Assembly: GCA_023142175.1 (NCBI GenBank)
Contig: JAGLJX010000008.1
Coordinates: 1-8,131, forward strand
Reading direction: 5' to 3'
From: Emcibacter sp.
GTDB lineage: Bacteria > Pseudomonadota > Alphaproteobacteria > Sphingomonadales > Emcibacteraceae
Length of the DNA stretch: 8,131 nucleotides
The notes under the pieces are model-generated. The model was given only the letters and a program-made list of their open reading frames with translations, was not told the DNA's origin and did no database searches. A program made the position numbers and the translations under genes. Positions 1 through 6,924 of the stretch are shown here, in pieces. The first letter of the stretch is position 1; every line of letters starts with the position of its first letter.

Positions 1-622
1 TCATACGAATCTGGTTAATGAAAATAACCATGCACTTCGATTTTGAAATGGAACTGGTCAGCTTCCGAAGGGCTTGTGACATCAATCGTGCCTGAAGCCC
101 CACATGCGCATCACCCATTTCCCCTTCCAGCTCAGCCCGTGGGGTCAATGCCGCCACACTGTCAATCACCAGCACATCCACCGCACCGGAACGGACGAGA
201 GTATCGGTAATTTCAAGGGCCTGTTCCCCGGTATCGGGCTGGGAAATCAGAAGCTCATCAATGTCAACACCAAGCGCTTTGGCATAAACAGGGTCAAGGG
301 CATGTTCCGCATCCACAAAGGCCGCTGTGCCGCCCTGTTTTTGCACCTCTGCCGCGACATGAAGTGCCAAAGTGGTTTTGCCGGAACTTTCCGGGCCATA
401 AATTTCAACAACGCGCCCTCTTGGCAGGCCGCCTATACCAAGGGCAATATCAAGTCCCAGAGAACCCGTAGAAACGGACTCTACTTCTAGAGCAGCACCC
501 TTGCCGAGCTTCATAATAGAGCCCTTACCGAAGGCTCTTTCAATCTGGCTTAACGCAGCATCCAATGCCTTTTGCTTATCCATATTTCCACGTTCCACTA
601 TTTTTAATTGTGTCGATGACAT
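1..622 (-). CDS. recA: RecA recombinase, N-terminal part (runs off left edge)
   Basis: Homologous recombination and SOS co-protease ATPase; it forms filaments on single-stranded DNA in the cytoplasm. The window holds 207 codons, about 60% of a typical RecA of roughly 350 residues. Visible landmarks are the polymerisation/N-terminal helix with [10 protein letters not shown] (31-40), Walker A GPESSGKT (76-83), [10 protein letters not shown] (102-111), [11 protein letters not shown] (127-137), Walker B-like strand VLVIDSV (150-156), loop L1 EGEMGD (166-171) and the beginning of loop L2 at FINQIRM (201-207), where the window ends. The chosen ATG at 622 has AGGAG seven bases upstream. It gives an N-terminus about 10 residues longer than E. 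coli RecA, as is common in alphaproteobacteria; an internal Met14 is the alternative start but lacks comparable support. The gene lies downstream of cckA on the same strand but has its own promoter region. No frameshift is seen in the part present. Confidence 0.98.
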   Translation of the reverse strand, partial: MSSTQLKIVERGNMDKQKALDAALSQIERAFGKGSIMKLGKGAALEVESVSTGSLGLDIALGIGGLPRGRVVEIYGPESSGKTTLALHVAAEVQKQGGTAAFVDAEHALDPVYAKALGVDIDELLISQPDTGEQALEITDTLVRSGAVDVLVIDSVAALTPRAELEGEMGDAHVGLQARLMSQALRKLTSSISKSKCMVIFINQIRM

Positions 623-673
623 TATCTTTCTCCTCTATATCTCACAGCCAGTTGAAGGTTTCAATCTAAGACA

Positions 674-701
674 AATGTACACTTTTTGTTCTCTTTAGCA
701 A
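674..701 (-). promoter_or_regulatory. candidate recA promoter
   Basis: On the minus strand, TTGCTA (696-701, four of six matches to TTGACA) and TACATT (674-679, four of six matches to TATAAT) are separated by 16 bases. A start of transcription near 667 would leave a leader of about 45 bases before the recA ATG. The elements are individually weak, but they are overlapped by the candidate LexA operator, the expected arrangement for an SOS-repressed gene. This is inferred from sequence only. Confidence 0.4.
677..691. promoter_or_regulatory. candidate LexA (SOS) operator of recA
   Basis: The plus strand reads GTAC-N7-GTTC (GTAC at 677-680, GTTC at 688-691). The alphaproteobacterial LexA box is GTTC-N7-GTTC, so this is one mismatch away with the right spacing. 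It covers the spacer and -10 of the candidate recA promoter, which is where a repressor would act. The match is short and imperfect, so confidence rests largely on location. Confidence 0.55.
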
Positions 702-706
702 GAACA
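687..706. repeat. inverted repeat TGTTCT-N8-AGAACA upstream of recA
   Basis: TGTTCT (687-692) and AGAACA (701-706) are perfect 6-bp inverted arms separated by 8 bases. The left arm shares its GTTC with the candidate LexA operator, so three GTTC/GAAC-like half sites lie within 30 bp. The repeat may be part of the LexA site or may be chance in AT-rich DNA. Confidence 0.4.
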
Positions 707-821
707 TTTTTAATCTATTGAAATATAAGGATAATTTATTTTTTAGACAGCTTTTGTTCTTATTATATTTTTTTAAGGAACAATCTTTTCTGCCCCGTTT
801 ACGGAAGTCGATTCTGATGAA

Positions 822-3281
822 TCAGTTGCTATCCAGGACCTCTTTAACCTGCTCTGCAAGCTGCTTGAGGCTGAAGGGTTTGGGCAGGAAGTGGAAATCA
901 TCCTCCCCCGGGGTTTTGTCAAAGACATCTTCCGCATAGCCTGAAATAAAAATCACCTTGAGTTTTTTGTTGGTTTCACGAATTTTACTAACCAGCGTCG
1001 GGCCATCCATAATTGGCATAACCACGTCACTGATCAGAAGGTCCAGCTCATTCTCTATCTTCCTAAACAGCTCCAATGCCGCCTCGCCGCTGTCGGCCTC
1101 ATATACATTATAGCCCTTGTTCTTAAGGGCTCTGGAGGCGAACATACGTACGGCATCCTCATCTTCAACCAGTAATATTGTCCCTTTTCCGGTCAGGTCC
1201 CTGATTATTTTTTCCTCTGCGGGCGCTTCTGCTTCCACAACCTCTTTCTGGGCTTCTTTATGGGTCGGCAGATAAATGCTAAAAGTTGTCCCCTTGCCAA
1301 GCTCACTGGCGGGGAATACAAATCCGCCTGTCTGCTTGACGATGCCATAGACAGTGGACAATCCAAGGCCCGTGCCTTTGCCCACTTCCTTGGTGCTGAA
1401 AAATGGCTCAAAAATTTTGCCCAGATGTTCCTTGGAAATACCGCAGCCCGTATCTTCCACCTCCAGAAGCACATATTCATTGGATGGCATAACCTGATAG
1501 CGTTTGCTGAGGGTCTTGGATTCATTCAGGGAAATATTGCTAGTTCGAATGGAGATTTTTCCATGTTGATCCATGGCGTCACGGGCATTAACACACAAAT
1601 TTATGATCACCTGCTCCATTTGTCCTTGATCCACCTTGACATGGCCAAGGTCACGGCCATGCTTCATTTCAAGCTCAATATTATCGCCAATCAAGCGCCC
1701 AAGAAGGTTGGATAATTCAGCCAGAACATCGGTAATCATAAGCACCTTTGGCCGCAGCGTCTGCTGGCGGGAAAAGGCCAGAAGCTGCCGCACCAGATTT
1801 GCCGCTCTGTTGGCATTCTGTTTTACCTGAATAATATCGGAAAAAGATTGATCCCCCGGACCGTGGCGTACCAGAAGCAGGTCACTAAAGCCGATTATCG
1901 CCGTCAGAAGATTATTAAAGTCATGAGCAATACCGCCCGCAAGCTGACCCACAGCCTGCATCTTTTGGGATTGAGCGAATTGCAGTTCCAGGTTTTTCTG
2001 TTCCGTTGTATCAATCAGATATAAAATGGCGACCTTGTCATGATCATCAAATTTATTGAGGCGGGTAATATATATCTGGCAATGTTTTTCCCCTTTACCC
2101 TTAAATCCCAAATCTGCGATAGAGCTTGCCTGTCCGGTTTTTAGCGTCACAGTAATCTGTTCGTAAAATTCCCCATATTCATCCGGATCAATGATATGTT
2201 TCAGACTGCGGGTATTTTTAATCTCCAGCTCATTGACATATTCCCGGAAAATCCGGTTTCGTTCCAGAACCTCCCCCTGCTCGCTCACGATAGCAATACC
2301 AATTGGAGATTCCCTGAAGAAGCGATCAAAATTAATATTTTCTGCATCTGTATCATTGACCAGTGCCTCTGATTGACAGGAAAACACCTGACAAATTATC
2401 AAAGCACCATTTGTAACCAGAGGAGAAGGAGTAGTATTTTTCTGGTCACCCAAAATTGCCTCAACTGGCAGAAAATCCAGCAAAATATCTTCGCCTGATA
2501 ATGCCCGCAGCTGAATTTGTCCGTTTAATTGTTTCGGGGTTATGTCACTAAAATCAGCAAGGGGAAATGGCAGTTGTAACTCTTTAACTGACCGTCCTGT
2601 CAGCCAGTGCAGCAGCATATCATTGGCATAAATAATTTGCCCATCCTCTGACACGGCAATCAGACCGCAATCACCACAATCCAGGAAACTGCCCAGCTGA
2701 TCCAGATTAAATCCATTATCACTACCCCCCATATTATCAGTCGGATCTTTTGATAAAGCACTTGAGAATATCCAGCTAATAAAATCATCCTGACCGACTT
2801 TCCGGCATAAGGTTACTTCGGTATATTTCTTTTTACCCTCTCCTGAAAGCAGTTGAATAGTTTGGGATTGTTCGTGGCCTTTATCCAATGCGGAAATAAC
2901 ACCCTTCAGGTGCGCCAATTGCTCGCCCTCCATCAACGCCAAGGGTGGCAATATGTCTCTTTTAAGTTTTTCCTTCAGAAAAAGGCGATACGGCATATTA
3001 CAATAAACCAAATCGCCATCGAGAGAGGTAATGATCTGTGGCGCATCAGTATTAGTTATCGCGAGTGGTTCAGGGGACATCGAAGGTGTTTGACATCCGA
3101 TATAAAGATATCTACCGATCATCAACACACTGATGACAAGACTGATCGCCGCCAGAAAATAACCTATAGTCGAATTTTCCAAAGCCATGCCAAGCATCAA
3201 GCCGGACAAAGACATAAGGCCCCCGATGCCGCCAATTGTAATAAGAAAAGGATAATCCACTGATTTAGGTCGTAAACTCAT
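822..3281 (-). CDS. cckA: CckA hybrid histidine kinase (cell-cycle phosphorelay)
   Basis: Membrane hybrid histidine kinase/phosphatase that passes phosphate through its own receiver to ChpT and on to CtrA (and CpdR), controlling cell cycle and flagellar genes. Its 819 residues show two membrane helices (about 11-34 and 39-57), three PAS-like segments (about 80-175, 195-300 and 320-428), and a HisKA domain with [12 protein letters not shown] and phospho-acceptor His453. The ATPase domain has an N box VNARDAM (564-570), G1 DTGCGI (610-615), FEPFFSTK (624-631) and G2 GKGTGLGL (634-641). The receiver spans about 700-815, with Glu706/Asp707, phospho-acceptor Asp752 (SDVVMP), Ser780 and Lys801 (KPF). 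It is longer than Caulobacter CckA (about 690 residues), mainly through the extra PAS-like segment. The H-box sequence favours CckA over a generic hybrid kinase. The ATG at 3281 retains the first membrane helix; no Shine-Dalgarno sits at normal distance (AGGA is 14 bases away). It follows flhB by 39 bases and appears to have its own promoter. Confidence 0.95.
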   Translation of the reverse strand: MSLRPKSVDYPFLITIGGIGGLMSLSGLMLGMALENSTIGYFLAAISLVISVLMIGRYLYIGCQTPSMSPEPLAITNTDAPQIITSLDGDLVYCNMPYRLFLKEKLKRDILPPLALMEGEQLAHLKGVISALDKGHEQSQTIQLLSGEGKKKYTEVTLCRKVGQDDFISWIFSSALSKDPTDNMGGSDNGFNLDQLGSFLDCGDCGLIAVSEDGQIIYANDMLLHWLTGRSVKELQLPFPLADFSDITPKQLNGQIQLRALSGEDILLDFLPVEAILGDQKNTTPSPLVTNGALIICQVFSCQSEALVNDTDAENINFDRFFRESPIGIAIVSEQGEVLERNRIFREYVNELEIKNTRSLKHIIDPDEYGEFYEQITVTLKTGQASSIADLGFKGKGEKHCQIYITRLNKFDDHDKVAILYLIDTTEQKNLELQFAQSQKMQAVGQLAGGIAHDFNNLLTAIIGFSDLLLVRHGPGDQSFSDIIQVKQNANRAANLVRQLLAFSRQQTLRPKVLMITDVLAELSNLLGRLIGDNIELEMKHGRDLGHVKVDQGQMEQVIINLCVNARDAMDQHGKISIRTSNISLNESKTLSKRYQVMPSNEYVLLEVEDTGCGISKEHLGKIFEPFFSTKEVGKGTGLGLSTVYGIVKQTGGFVFPASELGKGTTFSIYLPTHKEAQKEVVEAEAPAEEKIIRDLTGKGTILLVEDEDAVRMFASRALKNKGYNVYEADSGEAALELFRKIENELDLLISDVVMPIMDGPTLVSKIRETNKKLKVIFISGYAEDVFDKTPGEDDFHFLPKPFSLKQLAEQVKEVLDSN

Positions 3282-3286
3282 ATTTT

Positions 3287-3314
3287 TTTATAACATCCTA
3301 ACCCTGAATGTCAA
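3287..3314 (-). promoter_or_regulatory. near-consensus promoter directly before cckA
   Basis: In the 39-base gap between the flhB stop and the cckA ATG, the minus strand has a perfect -35 TTGACA (3309-3314), a 16-base spacer and TATAAA (3287-3292, five of six). Transcription would be expected to start about six to eight bases after the -10, at 3281-3279, which is the cckA ATG itself. The predicted transcript is therefore leaderless or nearly so, consistent with the missing Shine-Dalgarno. Inferred from sequence only. Confidence 0.55.
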
Positions 3315-3320
3315 CCAAGC

Positions 3321-4415
3321 CTAAATATCAGTAGCCTTATAGACAGCAGCCTCGCCCTTCTTGAGACGCATGATATATCCGACCACTTCGGCGACGGCTT
3401 TATAATGGTCTTCCTGAATTTCCTCATCCACCTCAACGGTGGCAAACAACGCCCGGGCAAGAGGTGGATTTTCAAGGATGGGGATGTTATTCTCGGCGGC
3501 AACCTCGCGGATTTTGAGAGCGATATGATCCACACCCTTGGCAACAACCATCGGCACTTCCATTTTTCCCTGATCATATTTCAGGGCGATGGCGTAATGG
3601 GTCGGGTTGGTCACCACAACATCCGCATCGGGAACCGCGGCCATCATACGGGTTCTGGCGCGTTCCTGTCTTATCTGACGCAGACGGGCTTTCACATGGG
3701 GGTCGCCGTCCGTCTGCTTCATCTCATCCTTTATTTCCTGCTTGGTCATCCGCATTTTTTTCAGATGCTGAAACTTCTGAAACATAAAATCAAGACCGGC
3801 AATAGCGGCCATGATCGCCACAACCCCGCCCAATATTCGCAACACCATAATATAAATAACGTCTGCGACCTCACTAGGATCACGGGTCATCATCTGCTCA
3901 AGCCGGTCACGTTCGGGCCAAACCAGAAAGGCCACCATACACCCTACAATAGTGATTTTGATGATAGATTTCGTAATCTCAACAAAATTTTGCATTGAAA
4001 ACAGCCGCTTGAGTCCTGCTAGCGGGGAAATTTTGCTCAATTTTGGTATGATTTTTTCCGTCGTAAGGATGGGCTTATGCTGAATAACGGCCCCGGTTAA
4101 AGCCCCCATCATCAAGATAATAACCGGGAGAGCCATATATCCGGAAACACCACTAAAAACCTCTGCGACAAAACTCAGGATACTATTACCATCCATACGC
4201 ACACTATAGGAAGATGCTAAAACACCACCTAGAATCTCCCTGATACCCGCCATACTTGATTTGGCCGATACCAGAATAACAACGGTCACGGAAAACAGGA
4301 TAAACCAGTGTTTGACTTCCTGACTCTTGGCAACCTCGCCCTTTTCATGGGCCTCCTCAAGTTTTTTGGCGGTGGGCTCTTCTGTTTTCTGGGATTCGTC
4401 TTGCTCGTCTGCCAT
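3321..4415 (-). CDS. flhB: FlhB flagellar export gate / substrate-specificity switch
   Basis: Inner-membrane component of the flagellar type III export apparatus; self-cleavage of its cytoplasmic domain switches export from rod/hook to filament substrates. The 364-residue protein begins with the family signature EKTEEPT-like SQKTEEPTAKKLEEA (8-22) and KGEVAKSQE (25-33). Four membrane helices follow (about 36-52, 92-112, 147-166 and 188-212), then the charged linker and the cleavage motif NPTH (Asn270-His273). The C-terminal domain includes VAKGVDHIALKIRE (291-304) and ENPPLARALF (315-324). Length and motif order are those of a full, functional FlhB. AGGGG lies six bases before the ATG, inside the end of fliR, and the fliR stop is only three bases upstream, so translation is probably coupled. 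The last codons lead into the cckA promoter. A separate gene across the divergent region encodes a paralogue of this C-terminal domain. Confidence 0.98.
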   Translation of the reverse strand: MADEQDESQKTEEPTAKKLEEAHEKGEVAKSQEVKHWFILFSVTVVILVSAKSSMAGIREILGGVLASSYSVRMDGNSILSFVAEVFSGVSGYMALPVIILMMGALTGAVIQHKPILTTEKIIPKLSKISPLAGLKRLFSMQNFVEITKSIIKITIVGCMVAFLVWPERDRLEQMMTRDPSEVADVIYIMVLRILGGVVAIMAAIAGLDFMFQKFQHLKKMRMTKQEIKDEMKQTDGDPHVKARLRQIRQERARTRMMAAVPDADVVVTNPTHYAIALKYDQGKMEVPMVVAKGVDHIALKIREVAAENNIPILENPPLARALFATVEVDEEIQEDHYKAVAEVVGYIMRLKKGEAAVYKATDI

Positions 4416-4418
4416 TGA

Positions 4419-5180
4419 CTACCCCTGATAGAGGAAAGAACCCAAGGCACTTTCCATATTTTGCAGGAACCAATTCATGCTCGCGGCAAGAACAATACCC
4501 AAAATCATAAAACCCGCTGCAATATTCAGCGGCATGGCAATAAAAAATACCTGTAGCTGTGGCATCAGCCGAGCCAGAATACCCAGACCAATATTAAAAA
4601 TCAGCCCATAGACAATAAAGGGAGAGGCAATCTGCACCCCAAGAAGAAATGAAGATGCCACCGTATTGACTACAAGTTCCGCAAAATCATTCATCTGGAT
4701 CCCCGCACCAGCCGGGAACAGGATATAGCTGTCATACATGGCAGAAATCATCATATGGTGAAGATTTGTGATAAATATCAATACCACCGCCATCAAGGTG
4801 AGAAAGGTTGACATCAAAGCACTTTGCGCCCCCTGCGCCGGATCAAATGCCTGCGCCATAGCCAGGCCGGTTTGCATGGCAATAATCGTACCCGCCGTAT
4901 GAAGGGCGCTCATTAACAGCTTTATGGCAGACCCGATCAAAATTCCGACCAAAACCTCAAACAGGATAAGCATCATCAACATAATAGGTGAATCGGGCAT
5001 GGCGGGCAGTATGCTACGGACCGAGGTATAGATGAGAAAAGACACCGAGAGTGCCATGATAAGGCGGACCCGTTGAGGGATAGCGGTTTCACCAAGGGCC
5101 GGAAGCAACATGACCATAGCCCCCAGTCTGGAGAAAACCAGAAGAAAAGCGAATACCTCAGTGGGTACAAGGTCAGCCAA
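4419..5180 (-). CDS. fliR: FliR flagellar export gate protein
   Basis: Integral membrane subunit of the FliP5-FliQ4-FliR1 export-gate core. The 253-residue length matches the family. Hydrophobic helices fill most of the chain, with conserved landmarks ALGETAIPQRVRL (28-40), FDPAQGAQS (112-120), NLHHMMI (139-145) and the C-terminal GLGILARLMPQLQVFFIAMP (198-217). The start is TTG at 5180: an in-frame TAA lies two codons upstream, and the first in-frame ATG (Met22) would cut into the first conserved helix, so TTG is the best choice. It overlaps the end of fliQ by eight bases and has no clear Shine-Dalgarno, which suggests coupling to fliQ translation. flhB follows after three bases. Confidence 0.96.
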   Translation of the reverse strand: MADLVPTEVFAFLLVFSRLGAMVMLLPALGETAIPQRVRLIMALSVSFLIYTSVRSILPAMPDSPIMLMMLILFEVLVGILIGSAIKLLMSALHTAGTIIAMQTGLAMAQAFDPAQGAQSALMSTFLTLMAVVLIFITNLHHMMISAMYDSYILFPAGAGIQMNDFAELVVNTVASSFLLGVQIASPFIVYGLIFNIGLGILARLMPQLQVFFIAMPLNIAAGFMILGIVLAASMNWFLQNMESALGSFLYQG

Positions 5181-5439
5181 GATTTACAATCCGTTCTGCA
5201 ATTAGCTCCATAAAATCCCCCATGCTCTGTCCCATATAGGGTAAAAATAATAATAAGGAGACAAAGATGGCGATTATTTTAGGTACAAATGTCAGGGTCA
5301 TTTCCTGAATTTGTGTAAGGGCCTGAAACAAAGCGATCGTCAGCCCGACAGATAACGCCACCAACATGATAGGGCCAGCCACCTTGATTAATACCCAAAT
5401 GCCTTCCCGTGCAACGTCTAATACATCCGCCCCGTTCAT
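5173..5439 (-). CDS. fliQ: FliQ flagellar export gate protein
   Basis: Small two-helix membrane subunit of the flagellar export gate. At 88 residues it is the usual family length. Membrane segments lie near residues 15-40 and 50-72, with the conserved FQALTQIQEMTLTFVPK (38-54) in and after the turn and the short C-terminal tail expected of FliQ. The ATG at 5439 is preceded by GGAAAG at a normal distance. A 78-base gap separates it from fliE, the longest gap among the flagellar genes of this series, while its stop codon lies inside fliR. Confidence 0.97.
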   Translation of the reverse strand: MNGADVLDVAREGIWVLIKVAGPIMLVALSVGLTIALFQALTQIQEMTLTFVPKIIAIFVSLLLFLPYMGQSMGDFMELIAERIVNLG

Positions 5440-5492
5440 AATTTATCTTTCCAATTATTTTTTTCAGCTTAATTATATTATGGAGAACCGCA

Positions 5493-5512
5493 GGGTAACA
5501 GAAAAATCACCC
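5493..5512. repeat. weak inverted repeat between fliE and fliQ
   Basis: GGGTAA (5493-5498) and TCACCC (5507-5512) can form a six-pair stem (one G-U pair in the minus-strand transcript) with an 8-base loop, just after the fliE stop. No T-run follows on the minus strand, so it is not a normal intrinsic terminator. It could be a mild processing or attenuation element, or chance. Confidence 0.25.
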
Positions 5513-5517
5513 AAACT

Positions 5518-5859
5518 CTATATGGGCATTTTAATGATATCCTGATAAGCGGCGATTACCTTGTCACGCACTGCCACAACAGTTTCAAGAACCATTTCAG
5601 CATTTTGCACAGATGTTACCACATCAACCAGATCCGCCTTGCCGTTCATGGCCTGAATTCCACTAGTGGCGCTCGTGCCTACGGCTTGTGACGTATCCGT
5701 AATAGCCGCCTTCAGGATGTCGGAAAATGTGCCGGCCCCTTCCCCGGCTGCAGAGCCAATGCCTGAGATACTGCCAATTTTATCTGTACCACTGCCAACG
5801 CCCTGATTCTTGATCACGTTGGCATAGGCGTTTGCGGCATCCATGGCTTTGATATTCAT
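5518..5859 (-). CDS. fliE: FliE basal-body protein (MS ring-rod junction)
   Basis: Early export substrate that joins the MS ring and export gate to the proximal rod. The 113-residue length is typical. The N-terminal half is small-residue rich (Gly, Ser, Ala; about 20-45). The C-terminal helix carries the family signature: DVVTSVQNAEMVLETVVAVR (79-98), then DKVIAAYQDIIKMPI (99-113), ending in the characteristic MPI. The ATG at 5859 has AGGA about nine bases upstream. It lies 24 bases after flgC, in the common flgB-flgC-fliE order. Confidence 0.97.
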   Translation of the reverse strand: MNIKAMDAANAYANVIKNQGVGSGTDKIGSISGIGSAAGEGAGTFSDILKAAITDTSQAVGTSATSGIQAMNGKADLVDVVTSVQNAEMVLETVVAVRDKVIAAYQDIIKMPI

Positions 5860-5883
5860 CTTCTAGTTCCTGCTCATTTCAAA

Positions 5884-6291
5884 TCATCTCAACAGATCAA
5901 GGGTCCGCATCATCATGCTCTTTGATACCTCAATGGAATTGAGGTTGGCCTCATATGACCTTTGTGACTGCTTCATATCCATAGCCTCAATCAGGCCATT
6001 CACATTTGGCGTTTTGATGTAACCATTTTCATCCGCAGCCGGATGCCCCGGATCATAACGGGATCCGAACTCGGACTGATCAAAGGTTACCTTGTTGACT
6101 TTGACACGGTTCACACCCATTTCGCTGTCCAGAGCATTAATAAAAGTCACTGTTTTGCGGCGGTATGGGTCAACGCCCGGCCCGGTGCCAACGGATCCAG
6201 AATTGGCAAGATTTTCCGCAATAACACGCATACGTGTGCTCTGCACCTTCATGCCAGCAGCCGAAATCATCATTGCTTTAGCTAAATCCAT
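5884..6291 (-). CDS. flgC: FlgC proximal rod protein
   Basis: Structural protein of the proximal rod, exported by the flagellar apparatus and assembled in the periplasm. The 135-residue length matches FlgC. It shows the N-terminal rod/hook motif MMISAAGMKVQSTRMRVIAE (7-26) followed by NLANSGS (27-33), the FlgC signature YDPGHPAADENGYIKTPNVN (79-98), and the C-terminal SYEANLNSIEVSKSMM (112-127), which forms a coiled coil with the N-terminal helix. No signal peptide is present, as expected for a type III substrate. The ATG at 6291 has a strong AAGGAG seven bases upstream, the best ribosome-binding site in this series. The gap to flgB is 34 bases. Confidence 0.98.
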   Translation of the reverse strand: MDLAKAMMISAAGMKVQSTRMRVIAENLANSGSVGTGPGVDPYRRKTVTFINALDSEMGVNRVKVNKVTFDQSEFGSRYDPGHPAADENGYIKTPNVNGLIEAMDMKQSQRSYEANLNSIEVSKSMMMRTLDLLR

Positions 6292-6325
6292 AGGATCACT
6301 CCTTCAATATATTACTTCTTAGTAT

Positions 6326-6739
6326 CTATTTTCGCCCAAGGGCCGTTTTCATCATTGTAACATGCTTACGGTACAAGTTAACCGCCAGACCATAATCCAT
6401 CTGCGTTTCCGCCATTTTCATCAATTCATCTTCAAGCTTGACCGCATTGCCATCCTCGGCACTAATATCGAATTTCGTTTCCTGTACTTTGATTTCATAA
6501 TCATTGCCGGATCCACCCGACGCAGACATATGTCCACGTGCCGTCGTCTGCATCCGCAAACCGCCGGTGGCGCTAGTCTGGTCCAAATGTGCCTTGAAGC
6601 TGACTTTCTTCAGATCCTTAGGGATATATCCCGGTGTGTTGGCGTTGGCAATATTCTGTGCCAGGACCTTTTGCCGTTCCGAGAGCCAGTTCATTTTCTG
6701 ATTCAGGGAACTGAAAAGAGAAATAGATTTCAGGTCCAT
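6326..6739 (-). CDS. flgB: FlgB proximal rod protein
   Basis: Proximal rod subunit, first gene of the minus-strand flagellar series. With the ATG at 6739 the protein has 137 residues, essentially the E. coli length (138). The rod motif is at 19-38: LSERQKVLAQNIANANTPGY. The central part is Gly/Ser rich (58-80), and the C-terminal helix includes ELMKMAETQMDYGLAVNLYR (105-124). The reading frame extends upstream to a TTG at 6784, but those 15 residues do not resemble FlgB. The ATG has AGGA eight bases upstream, so 6739 is preferred. It faces the divergent promoter region with the CtrA-like box about 110 bases upstream. Confidence 0.96.
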   Translation of the reverse strand: MDLKSISLFSSLNQKMNWLSERQKVLAQNIANANTPGYIPKDLKKVSFKAHLDQTSATGGLRMQTTARGHMSASGGSGNDYEIKVQETKFDISAEDGNAVKLEDELMKMAETQMDYGLAVNLYRKHVTMMKTALGRK

Positions 6740-6849
6740 TATTTTTATCCTAAATACAATTTGCCATCCTGTTATAATAGCCAAAGCTTTAGTAAATACA
6801 CTATATTGTTAAGCATACACCATAATTCACCCAATTTGGAACCTGAAAA

Positions 6850-6864
6850 TTAACAATTTGTTAA
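6850..6864. promoter_or_regulatory. perfect, symmetric CtrA-like box
   Basis: TTAA (6850-6853), seven bases, TTAA (6861-6864) exactly match the CtrA full site TTAA-N7-TTAA. The 15-mer is also a perfect palindrome about a central T (TTAACAA and TTGTTAA arms), so it reads as a full site on both strands, fitting joint control of the two divergent flagellar operons. Chance matches are more likely in AT-rich DNA. Position between two early flagellar operons, near cckA, raises confidence. Confidence 0.65.
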
Positions 6865-6897
6865 TATTATGAGATAATATAAAATATTAATAAAAAT

Positions 6898-6915
6898 AAA
6901 TAACCTAAATAACCT
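6898..6915. repeat. tandem 9-bp repeat AAATAACCT x2
   Basis: Two perfect adjacent copies of AAATAACCT (6898-6906, 6907-6915) in the divergent promoter region. The spacing of nearly one helical turn could place two protein contacts on the same DNA face. The second copy is inside the adjoining hairpin. Function unknown. Confidence 0.5.
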
Positions 6916-6924
6916 ATATTTAGG
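6904..6924. repeat. 8-bp inverted repeat/hairpin in the divergent region
   Basis: CCTAAATA (6904-6911) and TATTTAGG (6917-6924) pair perfectly over eight bases with a five-base loop ACCTA. It lies about 60 bases before the plus-strand start codon, so it may be an operator or a hairpin in the leader RNA. No T-run follows, and it is AT-rich, so it is not a convincing terminator. Confidence 0.45.

Larger units (their letters stand above)
623..821. other. cckA-recA intergenic spacer
   Basis: A 199-bp AT-rich gap with no convincing gene on either strand. It holds the recA ribosome-binding site, promoter and candidate LexA operator at its recA end. A second copy of TTTTGTTCT (752-760; first copy 684-692) gives an isolated GTTC half site with no partner at 7-base spacing. 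No stem followed by a T-run is visible after the cckA stop, so cckA transcription may read into recA or end by a factor-dependent mechanism. Confidence 0.6.

Noticed and set aside
104..490. Open frame of 128 codons on the plus strand
   Set aside because: It is the antisense of recA; the minus-strand translation matches RecA throughout, and this product resembles nothing.
770..823. Terminator after cckA
   Set aside because: Only very short palindromes (CTGAT/ATCAG with a two-base loop, CCGT/ACGG) are visible, with no stem directly followed by a T-run on the minus strand.
1260..1715. Open frame of 151 codons on the plus strand, and other frames within cckA
   Set aside because: Antisense or alternative-frame shadows of the CckA kinase and receiver domains, whose motifs are intact in the main frame.
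3405..3998. Open frame of 197 codons on the plus strand
   Set aside because: Long, but fully antisense to flhB; its His-rich composition is what reversed FlhB codons produce, and no start signal or family resemblance is seen.
6740..6784. Upstream extension of flgB to a TTG start
   Set aside because: The 15 extra residues do not fit FlgB; the ATG at 6739 has a well-placed AGGA and gives the family length.
6362..6853. Open frame of 163 codons on the plus strand covering flgB and part of the divergent region
   Set aside because: Antisense to flgB, no recognisable domain; the flgB protein is unmistakable.
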